Assembly: GCA_963969495.1 (NCBI GenBank)
Contig: OZ018321.1
Span: forward strand, 120,927,129-120,991,128
Direction: 5' to 3'
Origin: Ceratothoa steindachneri
Lineage: Eukaryota > Arthropoda > Malacostraca > Isopoda > Cymothoidae
Length of the DNA stretch: 64,000 bases
This document shows, piece by piece, positions 34,765 to 47,042 of this stretch (the first letter of the stretch is position 1; every line of letters starts with the position of its first letter). The notes under the pieces were generated by a model. It saw only the letters and a program-made list of their open reading frames with translations. It was not told where the DNA came from and did not search any database. The position numbers and the translations under genes were made by a program.

Positions 34765-36825
34765 TCAATTGTTTTGCGTCCCTAAACGGCCACTTTTCAA
34801 GACTTTGTCTAGTCTTGACTTAAACTGGTCAACAGATTCACTGTTGACAACTTCCACTGGAAGTGCGTTCCACATACCGCAGATACTGTAAGTGTAAAAA
34901 TTTCCACACAGATTGCGGTTGTAACGCTTCAGTTCAAGTTGGAAGCCGTGATTGCGCGTTCTGTTTTCACTCAGTGTGAAAATATCCCGGTAGTCAACAT
35001 TGTCGAACCCTCGAAGTATTTTGAAAACCTCGATGAGCTGACCACGCTGTCTACGGGTTTCCAGCGAGAACAGATATAATTCCCTTAGTCTATCCTCATA
35101 ACTTTTATGTCGGATAGAGGGAATCAGCTTGGTTGCCCTGGCTTGTATGCGTTCCAATCTCGCGATGTCCTTTCGCAATGAAGGACTCCAAAATTGTACG
35201 GCATACTCCAGGTGCGGTCGGACAAGTGAGTTGTACAGGCACAGTACAATCTCCTGGTTCCGATAACCAAACTGGCGCCTAATATAGCTTAGCATTCTTT
35301 GGGCCTTTTTCTCCGCCTCAATGCACTGTTTCGAGAACTTGAGGTCACTAGTGATAGTAACACCCAAGTCCTTCTCAGTGTCACTCGATTCAAGAGCAGT
35401 GCCCTTAAGGTTATACTGAGATTGGGGGTTTCTGTGGCCGATATGCATCACTTTGCATTTGCCCACGTTAAAAGGCATTTGCCACGTGTCCGACCACTCC
35501 CCAATCTTCCCAAGATCTTCCTGCAGGCGGGCAGTATTTCCATCCTTTGCAACGTTCATACCCAGCTTGGTATCGTCGGCAAATTTGGAAATCTTGGCAA
35601 CCATGTCACTGTCCATGTCGTTGACGTAGATGATAAATAGTAGTGGTCCCAGGACAGAACCTTGAGGCACCCCGCTAGTAACGGGCACCCACTCAGAAGA
35701 CTGTCCATTTACCACCACCCGTTGCCGTCTGCCACTTAGCCAGTTCTCGATCCAGCCGGCTACCTTTCCGTATATGCCAAGCGCTCGCACTTTCCGGAGA
35801 AGGCGGCGGTGTGGTACCTTATCAAAGGCTTTCTGAAAGTCTGGGTAGACCACATCCACCGCCTTGTCCCGATCGTGCTCACTGAAAACGAAGTGGAAGA
35901 ATTCTACAAGGTTCGTCAGGCATGACCGTTGCCTTCGAAAGCCGTGCTGGGAACTCCTCAGTAGCACGTTTGACTCTAAATACGACGTCACTTTGTCCAC
36001 CATGCTGGTTTCCATGAGTTTCCCATTTATCGAAGTCAGACTGATAGGTCGGTAGTTCGACGGTTGGCTACGGTCTCCTTTCTTGAAGATCGGAGTCACC
36101 TCCGCCTCACGCCAGTCTCTAGGAACGCATTTGGTCCGGATTGTAATGTTAAAGAGAGCGCACAGATGTCGTGATACTTCATCGCACACTTCCTTCAACA
36201 CTTTAGGTAAAAACCCGTCCGGTCCAGGGGACTTATTCGTCTTTAGGTCAGCGATCTTTTTCTTTATTTCTCCTTCGGTGAAGTCCATTGCCTCCAGCTT
36301 TTCCCCCAAGTAGGAATCCGTCGGCTGGGGAATGGGACCACACTCTTTAGTAAACACTGAAGAGAAGTAGTCGTTGAGGAGGTTGGCATTTTCTGCATCT
36401 GAATGCTTTAATGTCCCCTCCTCATTCCTCAAAGGGCCAATCGTTCGACGGATTGGTTTACGGCTGTTCACATATCCAAAAAACTCCTTGGGATTCTCTT
36501 TACAGAGTCTCGCCACTCGGAGTTCCTCAGACCGCTTAGCCGCCCTTATGCTGGACTTCACTCTCCTGGCTAGCCTCCGGTATTCGTCAAAGTCACCCAA
36601 GATCTTCGATTGCCGGTACACATTTCTCTTCTCCCTAAGCAGTTGCCCGATTTCTCGATTAAACCACTTTGGTTGAACAGAAGACCGACGGGGGCATTTC
36701 AGAGGTATAAAACGCGATTGAAGACTCATGAATGTGGTTTTGAAACTGTTCCAAGAGTCTTCAACAGCATCGCACTCCTCTAGCCTCACGTCAGTCAGTC
36801 CCGCGCGTAGACCTGCAAAGTCTGC
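34765..36825 (-). pseudogene. CR1-like reverse transcriptase, long open frame
   Basis: Open for at least 674 codons (36789 to 34765). With residue 1 at 36789: SIRAAKRSEELRVARLCKEN (80-99), IADLKTNKSPGPDGFLPKVL (179-198), DWREAEVTPIFKKGDRSQPS (225-244), NYRPISLTSINGKLME, motif A VVYPDFQKAFD (D317), motif B GVPQGSVLGPLLF (373-385) and FADD (403-406). The thumb and C-terminus contain HLEYAVQFWSP, LERIQARATKLIP and WNALPVEVV. The Leu usual before the motif A Asp is Pro. The only visible break is an in-frame TGA at 36826-36828 (plus coordinates) separating it from the endonuclease; copy 1 has AGA (Arg) at that place. RT and thumb therefore look full length. Confidence 0.9.
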
Positions 36826-37318
36826 TCACCTCAAATCCAGTTTCCTTGATTTACTAGTTGCAGGCTCTGCCTTGGGGACTTTGACTACAAATCTAATTAG
36901 TCGGTGGTCACTGCCACCGAGCGCTTCGCCAACAGAGAGGTCCTCAACGATGTCATCCTCAGAGGTGAAATCCAAGTCGAGGATATTGTCTCCTCTCGTT
37001 GGCTCTCTCACCCATTGAGTGAGGAACTCGTTGTTCGTGAACTCCAGGAGTAGTGCGTTCTCGCCACAGGGTTCTCTGGTTTCCCAGTCAACTTGTGTGT
37101 TGAAATCACCCATGACGATACACACTCTGTCTTTCACAAGTTCTCCTAGTAGCTGGTACAGATCTCTGTCCTTTTCAACGAGTTGGGCAGGAGGTCTATA
37201 AAGCACCAGGGTCCTGTATTTCGCAGGACCTATCTCTAGATCAACACCTAGTAGTTCATGGTCGGATGCGATGTTGCAATCCGTCGAGTTGAGAGTAGAA
37301 GCCAGTGAAGAGGGTGAA
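36826..37318 (-). pseudogene. CR1-like endonuclease, C-terminal part
   Basis: Reads STLNSTDCNIASDHELLGVD, YRTLVLYRPPAQ, VCIVMGDFNTQVDW (the GDFN motif), then NILDLDFTSEDDIVEDLSVG and GGSDHRLIRF (terminal catalytic His). The N-terminal strands with the ETW motif are missing because of 5' truncation, so it could not cut DNA. It is in frame with the RT but ends at the TGA at 36826-36828. Confidence 0.85.
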
Positions 37319-37680
37319 TATGGATCTGCTAACCTTTGGAATGAAGAATTTAAGCGATTTTGTAACAAAAAACACTCGGAAGTTCTTCGATATTCTAGAT
37401 TTCAGTCAGGAGTTCTTAACTGAAAATCAATGTACCTGGAAAACAATAGAAAATAAATCACCCTAGAGAAGATTGCGAAGAGCCTGACTGTTACTAATGA
37501 CTCAGCAGAGAGAGGCATTGCGCATTTCCAGGAGTATAATGGACTGCTGTCAAAGACTGAAGAACAGACATAGTTCATCATTATGCAAGTCCTCAGAGAG
37601 CACCGAAAGTTGTTTCCTCGACAGCCGCAAGAGTACTGTAGTTGAAGGACTCTTCGGACTGTAGGGAAGATCTGCCACAT
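37319..37680 (+). pseudogene. C-terminal part of the gene family split by CR1
   Basis: Directly after the LINE the plus strand reads DLLTFGMKNLSDFVTKNTRK, FFDILDFSQEFLTENQC and, after a stop and frameshift, SLTVTNDSAERGIAHFQEYN, GLLSKTEEQ and VLREHRKLFP. These continue the family of 33660-34662, where relatives have LSDFVTKNT...FF and VxNDxAERGVALxQEYN. This shows the LINE entered the gene. It contains at least two stops. Confidence 0.65.
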
Positions 37681-38339
37681 CAGATCTTATTTTGTTGTTA
37701 CAATTTGACATTTGAATAGCAGTGTCCTAGTTTTGTTTTAATCAGTATTACGACTGTTTAGAGTGTTTTATTTTCTGCTATTAACCAGTTCCACTGTCTA
37801 GTACTGTATCAGGTGGAATATAATGTGGATATTGTTATGAGTTTAAGTTCTCAATAATCAGCACTGTATTTCATCGCATTATGGCAGTTAGGAACAAAAT
37901 TCAGTTTCATTGAGTACAGTCTAAGCGTAATCCAATCCCAATAAAATTTGGCGTACTACGTTTTTTATAAATGGAATAGATTAAATGAGTGAGAGGTGAA
38001 GATTTCGAATGTTAAAAATAAAGAACCCCCTTACTATTCATACTTTGCAATTCATTCTCACGAAGACTCAAAATGAATTCCTTCATAGTAAATAAAATAA
38101 CTACGTCATTACTCATAATGAATAATGAACTGCATACACTCTAAAATTGTTATTAAAAAAAAATAACTTCTCTCTCACAAATTTTGGCATTTCGGATGAG
38201 GGGGTCGGGACTATTTGCCTTTCAATATTAATTAATCGAATATGTACAATTAGTGATTTGAGTCAAAAATGCCTTTTGATTTTATTTCTTTAATGAGTTG
38301 AAATGATAGTACCCAAAGTTAAGTTATTAAATAGAGGAA
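37681..38339. other. Unassigned AT-rich stretch
   Basis: Probably 3' UTR or flank of the preceding pseudogene; no motif recognised. Confidence 0.4.
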
Positions 38340-38764
38340 AAACAAAATGGGCAGATAATTCTGAAGCTAAAGATATTTCAGTATCTGGAACCAGCTGGAA
38401 TTGGGCTGACAAGAATATAGAAATGGATAAAACAGCAGATTTGCGTTTCTAAGAAATAATGACGGACGAATCATTTGCTTTATTTATAATAGATGTTTTA
38501 CGTCCTAAATCTGAAACCTGCAAAGTTAATACATGTTGATGCAAAACATGCCTCCAATAGCCTATCGAAATGTTCTTATGATAGGCTATTAGACTCATCG
38601 AAAAAATAAAACAATCGCATGAATAAATTTTGTTTCCAGCGGCAATAGGAATGAACGAAATTATTCAAGACCAGAAATATGCAGATGTACTAAGAAAAAT
38701 CCCACTGTCAATTGAAACTGGATAGACGAATTTTGGAAATTAACAACGATCAATATGAACACTT
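38340..38764 (+). pseudogene. hAT transposase (ZBED5-like), left part
   Basis: Fragmentary frames: MTDESFALFIIDVLRPKSE, then AAIGMNEIIQDQKYADVLRK and IPLSIETG, matching the hAT region where ZBED5-like proteins have (A)AKDMCEVxxGKExAxxLxxIPLSxx[10 protein letters not shown] ends at the LTR insertion. Its continuation is at 40187-40710. Confidence 0.55.
38556..38590. repeat. Hairpin with 11-bp perfect stem
   Basis: AATAGCCTATC (38556-38566) pairs with GATAGGCTATT (38580-38590) around a 13-nt loop. Confidence 0.85.
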
Positions 38765-40186
<1,422 letters not shown>

Positions 40187-40710
40187 ACGTTTTTCAGGCA
40201 TTGTAGAGATCCCGAAATTTGCAATTGAACTAGTTAAATCGAGAGGCATTGCATATTAGGTACAACTATTGGCATTTGTCGGGTAATGTTACAATGAGTG
40301 TTAATGAATATGTTATGTTTCGTCGGTCGTTAGATTTGCCGACAACGGGCGACGCTATTTTTCGGAAAGTAAATGAATCTTTTATAGAGGTAGGCTTAAA
40401 ATGGCGCAAGGTCAATGCTAGGACGAATAGCTGTATATATAATAAAGTTAGAATGAGATCTGCAAGCAATGAAGCCATTACTTTCACCTGTTGAAAATTC
40501 ATCAAGAGGCATTATTAGATAAGAAAATTTCCCTATGCCTTAATTCAATGGTACAAGACACGATTAAAGTTATCAACTTTATTTATAGTCATGCTTTTAA
40601 TAGTCCACTCTTTGCAAGTTTATGTTCTGAAATGAAATATAACTTTAGCTCACTTCTGTTTCATAGAGCTTTGAGACGGCTCTCAGTGAGAGTAAATATA
40701 CTATGAACGT
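40187..40710 (+). pseudogene. hAT transposase (ZBED5-like), right part
   Basis: Frames in order: NEYVMFRRSLDLPTTGDAIF, RKVNESFIEVGLKWRKV, a decayed CTDGA region (ARTNSCIYNKVRMRSASNE), ITFTC, and after a frameshift HQEALLDKKISLCLNSMVQD, TIKVINFIYSHAFNSPLFAS and LCSEMKYNFSSLLFH. ZBED5-like proteins have HxxIHREAL, xVIKIINFIKSxxLNSRLF and LLFHTxVRWLS in this order. It is the far side of the gene cut by the LTR at 38765-40186. Confidence 0.75.
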
Positions 40711-42129
40711 TTAGTCGTGTATTTATTTAGGTAAGTGCTTTTACGTACACACCCAATTAAATTTGGGTCTACCGAAACACCATTAACTCGTTACCTAAAG
40801 GATTAAGTGATGAGCGATAACCCTAAATGTTTCTTCACAGTTGATCAAACATGTCTGCCAGTTGTTCCATGATGTTCTGTCCTATTTTTTATTTGTTTCA
40901 TCATTCAATATCTTCGGATTCCCATTATTATTCTTTCATATTTTTCAGAACAAACTGTTTCATCCTGGAGGGGGACTACTCAAATGGCAGGCAGCATAAC
41001 ATCGACAATACGAAGGGGTCCTCTGATGTCCTTCCTTGAGCTGTGCACGAAGGACGCCCTATTCATCTCGCAGGATGGAAGGTAATATCAACAAATTTTT
41101 AGCCTTGTTATGGTTTTGCTTTAGGGAGTCTTTTTCGTGAATATCTTCATGGGGAGGGTTCGTTACTACATATATACAAACGCTTCACCAGCAACACATA
41201 CACGAGGAGAGCACCAGGAGATAGAAAAAGCCACATTGGTTCTAATTAATAATGGATATGCCAATAATGTATGCAAAGCCCTCAGCTGATACTTCTCAGA
41301 TACAATAACGTGCGTGAATCACCCACAGCCCGTACCTGACCGCGGATTCAGTTGTTTTATCCTTCTTTTATGATCATCCAATATACGTAGGACGATCAAG
41401 CAGCTGTGTAAAACTTTCCACTATATGGACCGTGATGAGCTCAACGAAACTATCGAGATGTCATACTAAAACGGAGCCCCAATTAAGCACGCGGAAGAAG
41501 CCCATAGCGTTTGCCTTGCACGAGAATCGATCTTTGGTGGTACCTCCATCCTGTAAATTGAGAACGATGAAGAAAGATTACAAATCCTTGAACTGGCAGC
41601 ATTCGAGGCTATTACGAAGTTAAGGTTAGGCTATGTCGTTCGAGGCTTGTATAAAGTTGAAAAGGTTTTGTTGTGTTTTGCCTTTTCCTAAACAACTTTT
41701 ACCTAACCTAACCTTATCCTCGTGATACCTTCGAACGCTTAATTCGGCTGTCAGACCTGTTCCGAAAAAGACCTTACCCCTCTACATTAAAGACCAAACA
41801 GTTCAATTTAAGCCAGAAACTAATGAAATGATATTGCACTCACATTCAGAAATCTCGATCCAAGAATTGATTTTGTAAGGCAGAAATCACGTGGCTAAGG
41901 TATAACGGTCAGTCGGTACTCGGGTAAACTGAGCGCTGATTGGCCGACATCACACACACAACCAATCACGTTAGCGGCAGCATTCCCGTCCAAGATTTTT
42001 TGCATTTATATAAACTTCACTTTACTTCTTAGGTGTCTGTTCCCGACGTTGATCTGTGTACATAAGTCGAAACCTTTCAAAAGTAAAATATCCAAAAAAT
42101 AATTTCCTTTCAATGTCCTTTAGACAACT
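40711..42129. other. Unassigned stretch with one inverted repeat
   Basis: No gene seen. At 41601-41632 and 41706-41736 lie imperfect inverted copies of ATTCGAGG.TAT.ACGA.GTTAAGGTTAGG-type sequence around a ~75-nt centre, perhaps a small MITE. Confidence 0.4.
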
Positions 42130-42500
42130 TTTATGAAAAATAAATATTCCCCACTGTGCCATCATCAGGATGACGTCATTGCGTTATCACCTTCGCCACA
42201 TACTCTCCTTTACTTCACTTGTCTTTTGTCTACTATACGAAGAGCATTTTTACATTATGAGGTCATCTCACTATCACCAAGCTTACACTTATTCCTTTCC
42301 CCCATCCTCTTATCGACCTTCCAATTTCTTTCTTCTCCTTGCTTCCTCTCTTTTAATTCAGAATTTTCTTTGTCCCTTCTTCGTTCTTCTTTCTTCCTAC
42401 TCAATTTCCTCTACCAAGGCAGCTTCTTTTCGCGCCTTCTACCCTTCACTATCTCCACCCACCCCCTACCATCTCTTAACTAATAGCAAACTGTAGACAG
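42130..42500. other. Pyrimidine-rich block
   Basis: Strongly C/T-biased on the plus strand; open frames here (42133-42496) are composition artefacts with no domain. Confidence 0.5.
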
Positions 42501-42789
42501 GAGAAAAGAGGAAACGGGGCCATAGTGAAGAAATAGAGAGAAGAAAGGTGCAGGTGCCGAGACCCAAACAAACCAAAAAAGAAGGGAATGGTCCCAGGTT
42601 AGGGGCAACATAAGAAGAAAGGGTATGTCCATAGGCAATGGATAGGCCGAAGAAGGAAAACCCCCTCGGATATGGTTGTAAGATTCCCCTTCTTGTACTT
42701 GCTATAAAAGTACGGAGGTGCCCAAGAATGTCGATTTGGAATTAGGAGAGTATACTCGAGCACCGTTTTGCTTCTTTTTTTTTTGGTAA
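42501..42789. other. Unassigned purine-rich stretch
   Basis: Nothing recognised. Confidence 0.4.
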
Positions 42790-43200
42790 TAACATTGTAA
42801 CTATTCGGCCAATTCTAACGAAATTTGAAACCCTCATGTTTTACATTTTCTTTCGAATCATCTAATTGCAAAAGTCCTCCCAAGTTAGAACATGAATTAT
42901 TCTCTTTAGGCAATAAATATTCGGCCGATTTTAACGAAATTTGAAACCCTCATGTTTTACATTCTCTTTCGAATGATATAATTGCAAAAGTCCTCCCAAG
43001 TTAGACCATGAATTATTCTCTTTAGGCAATAACTATTCGGCCAATTTTAACGAAATTTGAAACCTTCATGTTGTTTTACATTCTCTTTAGAATGATATAA
43101 TTGTCAAAGTTTGCCAATGGATGATTTTGTTTTAGCAATAACATCATATCTAATCGACCGATTCTCTTTTGAATGATATATTTGCCAAATTACTCTCAAT
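42790..43200. repeat. 116-bp tandem repeat (about 3.5 units)
   Basis: TATTCGGCC(A/G)ATT begins units at 42802, 42918 and 43034, exactly 116 bp apart. Each unit also holds TAACGAAATTTGAAACC, CATGTTTTACATT and TAATTGCAAAAGTCCTCCCA. The fourth unit (from about 43145) is truncated and diverged. Confidence 0.9.
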
Positions 43201-44239
43201 GTTAGCCAGGAAATTATATGGCAATAAACACCTGATCTTTTCTCTTATTATGACGCATTTTCTTCTCCTCAGTCGGCTGGCAGAATGGCCGGTTACTCGA
43301 GTGAGTAGCTCCTCAGATAGATTTCTTGATTCCATTTCTCATACGTAGGAAGCGAGGGATGGGAATACTTTTTCATGTTATATTTATTTAGGTGGTTTGG
43401 TGGGCCATAATAACAGAAAGGATCCCCCGCCCCCATTTCAAAATTACCTTAAATGATATATAATACAATATGATACGATTGACTTAAATTAAAGCAGACG
43501 TTTTATCCTGAAATTAAGTGAATTACCGGGGTAATTCTGAAAGGTGCACTTTAATAGTATTTGTTAAGATATGCGGAGTTTACTAAAAAATTATATAGAT
43601 ACTTGCCATTTTTAAAATGAACTTAAAATAAAATATAATGCGAGCGTGCATCAATTGTAGGCCGCCAGAAAACATGTTTTTATTGGTTTATACATGTTTG
43701 TGATGTTTTTGAAATCGGTTAATTTTAGAGTTGCTACGTCTTCTTTACAAGATTGGCACTGCACCGTCTGCATGAGTGAGTGTTTCAGTTGCGTCATAGT
43801 TCCAATTTCTGTCATGTTTTAGTTTTCAACAAGCATCCAGTGAATTTATTTGTTGCGCTTCTCCTAAGTGTTTGTTAGTTCTTTAACACCATACCTTTGT
43901 GGTTTCATCCTTTATGACTTACACCATCGGAAGACATTTAAATACTCACCTTTCTTGAGCAGATAATTGTTTTCAAGTGTTATTGCCGATTAAACCGAAC
44001 CAAGGTCAGTAAATACTTAATTTTATTGTACTCATATTCTGTTCTTCTTGGCAAACATAGAAATAATCACCATAAAAATAAGAAACAGAGATTGGAAAGG
44101 TTGACAGTCATGCTCCCTTCGATCCAAGATTCGTAGATCAGGCAGGAAATCTTGCAACGATCTAGTTGTAGTTGTCGCTAAAATTGTGATCGCATTTATA
44201 TTCCTTGTTAGGCATCTAATTAAGTGGATTTAGTTCGTA
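43201..44239. other. Unassigned stretch between satellite copies
   Basis: No gene or repeat recognised by eye. Confidence 0.4.
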
Positions 44240-44350
44240 TATAACATCATAGCTTATCAGCTGATTCTAACGAAATTTAAAACCCTTATGTTGTTTTACA
44301 TTCTATTTCGAATGATAGAATTATCAAGGTCCTCCCATGGTTAGTTCGAA
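44240..44350. repeat. Dispersed monomer of the 116-bp satellite
   Basis: TCTAACGAAATTTAAAACCC, TTGTTTTACATTCTATTTCG and AAGGTCCTCCCATGGTTAG match the array units at 42790-43200, in the same orientation, 1.1 kb downstream. Confidence 0.8.
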
Positions 44351-44892
44351 AATTATTGAAGGTTTTTGAAGGTTATAAGGTCATAAAACAAAATAAGTGA
44401 GAGCTCGCGATTTTTTGGTCAGTAGACCTTGTTTACCCGTGTCTGACGTCACCCACAGTTCGAGAATTCCTAAAACTACGAGGTAGAAAGACCGGAAAAT
44501 GAAAAAAAGACGGCGGACAGAGGAGTAGGGTTCTAGCATTAATGATAATAATTCAACTATTAATAATAAGCACTGAAGAGTGCCTAGTAATCTCCGTGTA
44601 TATCATCTCTACTGCACCTCACCATCCTTGCGCACCGCCCTACTGTCTTAGCCTCAACCAGAGGGGGAAACGTACAGGCATCTCCAATTTTCCTTTATTC
44701 TTCGGTCTGCTTCTTGCCCTGGACTTTTCTTTCTTCTTCGGTCTCATACGCCTCGCTACCCACACATCTTCTTCTGTCTGTCCCTTGACTACGAGCCCTT
44801 TTCGTCTCTCAGGCTTGCTATGCGTTATCCTCTTTCTTTAAATTTGATCCCTACCAACCGGTCTTTTTCCTACTTCTTTCTATGCATGAGTA
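44351..44892. other. Unassigned stretch
   Basis: A 99-codon frame at 44542-44841 (+) has a hydrophobic stretch but no recognisable family; probably chance. Confidence 0.35.
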
Positions 44893-45400
44893 TGTAGGGG
44901 TGCGAAGATGTATTAGAGAAAAATTCCTTTCAAATCGATAATATAAATAGCTAATTAAATTACCAACTCAGAACGGACTCCGCCATAGCGTGATGGCTAG
45001 AGTATTCGCCATTAAATCTAAAGATACCGCGTTTGAAACTCATAGTACACATTTTTTACGAAGAAAAATCACAAAGAAAATGGAACTGAAGGAAAAGGAC
45101 TTCAAGGGTTAACTCATCAAGAATCCAAGAAATCATCAACTCATCAAGAAGCAAGAAGAACTCATCCCATCATCAAGAAGCAAGAAGAAATCATCACGTC
45201 AAGTTAATTAAACGATGCATCGAGAAAGAAGAAGGAATCTCAGCAAAGAAAAATATTAAGTCAAAATAAAAGGAAGACAATGTTTGGGGGCCAACTTAAA
45301 GAAATTCAGAAGAAATAAATAGATTCGAATATAAAGTGAAAATCAAGATGAAGAATGACAGTGATAAATAAGAAAAGTTATAATATGCCCCTCCCCCATA
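44893..45400 (+). repeat. ~508-bp direct repeat, unit 1 (LTR-like or SINE)
   Basis: Starts TGTAGGGGTGCGAAGATGTA, like unit 2 at 45702. Near its 5' part is a tRNA-like stretch, CATAGCGTGATGGCTAGAGT...GCGTTTGAAACTC (about 44984-45044), with A- and B-box-like motifs. The unit ends in a C-run followed by CATAAC, then TGGTGACCCTC, which looks like a retroelement primer-binding site. It may be an LTR or a tRNA-derived SINE; the PBS-like sequence favours an LTR. Confidence 0.6.
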
Positions 45401-45701
45401 ACTGGTGACCCTCAAAAGGCCGAACAATCTACTGATCTTCGTTACAAACCTGCTCTCCTACTAGAGATTAAGAAAAGGTGCTGCTGGGAACTTCCGGAGA
45501 TCCGGGAAGAAGATGCTATTATTCATTGATTAAGAGACAAAACTTCGTTCGTTCGCTCTCCTCAATCCCACTGAATCAACTCCACTTATCCCGCAGACTC
45601 GGAGGCCTGGGAGGGAGAGCTACTACTCTCCTAGATTAAAAAATCCAAGACTAGTATCTCCCTAATCCTCAAATTCGCTCCGCGTTCTAGAAAGGGACCT
45701 G
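45401..45701 (+). other. Leader-like spacer between the two direct repeats
   Basis: Begins with TGGTGACC two bases after unit 1 and contains no open frame. If the flanking units are LTRs, this ~300-bp piece is a miniature internal region. Confidence 0.5.
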
Positions 45702-46225
45702 TGTAGGGGTGCGAAGATGTATCAGGGAAAAATTCCTTCTAAATCGATAATATAAATAGCCCATTAAATTACCAACTAAGAACGGACTTCTCCATAGCGT
45801 GATGGCTAGAGTATTGGCCTTTAGATCTAAAGATACCGCGTTCGAAACTCATAGTCCACAATTTTTACGAAGAAAAATTACAAAAAAAACGGAACTTATG
45901 GAAAACGACTTCATGGGCTAACTCATCAAGACTCCAATAAATCATCAGCTCATCAAGAAGCAAGAAGAACTCATCCCATCATCAAGAAGAAATCCTCACG
46001 TAAAGTTAATTGGAACATGCGTCAAGAAAGGAAGGATACGAAGATCAAGAATTAACCCAGCCAACTTAAAGAAGAAGGAATCTCCGCCAACAAGAATACC
46101 AAGAGTCAGATAAATGGAAGACAAATGTTTGAAGGAGCAACTTCAGTCAAGAACAAATAAATAGATTCGAATATAGAAAATCTCAAGATGAATACGGAAA
46201 CGATAATAAATCCCCCCCCCCCATA
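45702..46225 (+). repeat. ~520-bp direct repeat, unit 2 (LTR-like or SINE)
   Basis: Same start and same order of blocks as unit 1 (AAATCGATAATATAAATAGC, AATTACCAACTnAGAACGGAC, CATAGCGTGATGGCTAGAG, GATACCGCGTTCGAAACTC, CAAGAAGCAAGAAGAACTCA). Its C-run ends CCCATAAG and, 20 nt on, CTGGTGACACTCGACG follows, again PBS-like. Confidence 0.6.
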
Positions 46226-46657
46226 AGTACCCGCCTCTTTCTTCTCCTGGTGACACTCGACGTCCTTTTCCTTTCTTCTGTATCTCATTGGCTACATGTC
46301 TTCCCCGTTTTCTCTGAAACTTACTACGACCCCGCCCCACTGAGAGGCCCATCTAAAAAGATCATATGGGATGGGAGCGTAATTAGTAGTTTTAATCCTG
46401 GAAGACAGGGATAGGAATGTTAAGATGAATATTAAACGGAAAAACGTAGTCGTTTAGCAGCCCGGTATAGGCACACTGGTTTAAATTGTTGGTCAGCGCA
46501 ACGAATGGAACTATTTCCGCATAATCACAACACCAGTTCGGTACAAAACCTACTCCAACTTAACCTGCACCATGTACGCAGGTATCCTTGAAGGCTTCAT
46601 GAGGTTCACGATGAATAGGACGCCGGAATCATTTAGATAGAAGCATATATGTGCTGC
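46226..46657. other. Unassigned stretch
   Basis: Possible leader downstream of the PBS-like sequence at 46247; no gene. Confidence 0.35.
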
Positions 46658-46972
46658 TTATGACCAAATAATGCGTTCCAGTCCCGGTCCGTCAGTATAT
46701 TCTTCAACCAAATCTCTGGCGGAAATTTCATGTAGACTGGAGTTTTCTTTTTTTGCCATTCCAGGTAGACCTATATGACCTAAAAATTCCGCTATATCCT
46801 TTATAAGAAGGCTTTTAGCGTCTCCAAACCAATCACTCCTTTTTTGCCAATCAGGAACATCTGATGTGCGCTCCATTTTAGACACGGTGTACAAGAGAGG
46901 CGCTGCATTGTACCACCTTTTCAAAATCACGTCACACACAACAGGAAGTAACCCAGGTTTATCCCCGTTCAA
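46658..46972 (-). CDS. Unrecognised open frame, possible exon
   Basis: 104 codons with a well-mixed, protein-like composition (PGLLPVVCDVILKRWYNAAP, VPDWQKRSDWFGDAKSLL, IAEFLGHIGLPGMAKKEN, ISARDLVEEYTDGPGLERI). It contains several Trp, a Cys and amphipathic helix-like stretches, unlike the simple-sequence frames nearby. On the minus strand an acceptor-like GCTTGTAG lies just upstream (about 46985), so it could be an internal or terminal exon. I do not recognise the family and cannot tell a host exon from a transposon or viral relic. Confidence 0.35.
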   Translation of the reverse strand: MNGDKPGLLPVVCDVILKRWYNAAPLLYTVSKMERTSDVPDWQKRSDWFGDAKSLLIKDIAEFLGHIGLPGMAKKENSSLHEISARDLVEEYTDGPGLERIIWS

Positions 46973-47003
46973 TGCTGACTACAAGCCTATGCATTATTGT
47001 AAA

Positions 47004-47006
<3 letters not shown>

Positions 47007-47038
<32 letters not shown>
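47007..47038. repeat. (TA)n microsatellite
   Basis: Short TA run at the end of a dispersed repeat copy. Confidence 0.95.

Positions 47039-47042
<4 letters not shown>

Larger units (their letters stand above)
34663..37318 (-). mobile_element. CR1-like LINE, copy 2, 5'-truncated
   Basis: Minus-strand LINE that begins inside the endonuclease domain (about 37318) and ends in a (GTT)n tail at 34663-34683. Same family and same 3' end as copy 1 (13831-15876): both end GGTACC..., then TTTCCTTGTTGTT. It is inserted within the gene family at 33660-37680, whose C-terminus resumes immediately beyond the truncated end. Better preserved than copy 1, hence probably younger. Confidence 0.9.

Noticed and set aside
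35299..37201. Plus-strand frames opposite the CR1 copy 2
   Set aside because: Antisense shadows of the long minus-strand RT frame.
41700..41720. Telomere-like CCTAACCTAACC run
   Set aside because: Only two units of the arthropod-type TTAGG repeat, inside a small inverted repeat; chance is enough.
42133..42496. Two overlapping plus-strand frames of 108-116 codons
   Set aside because: Pyrimidine-rich composition lacks stops by bias; no domain, and both overlap.
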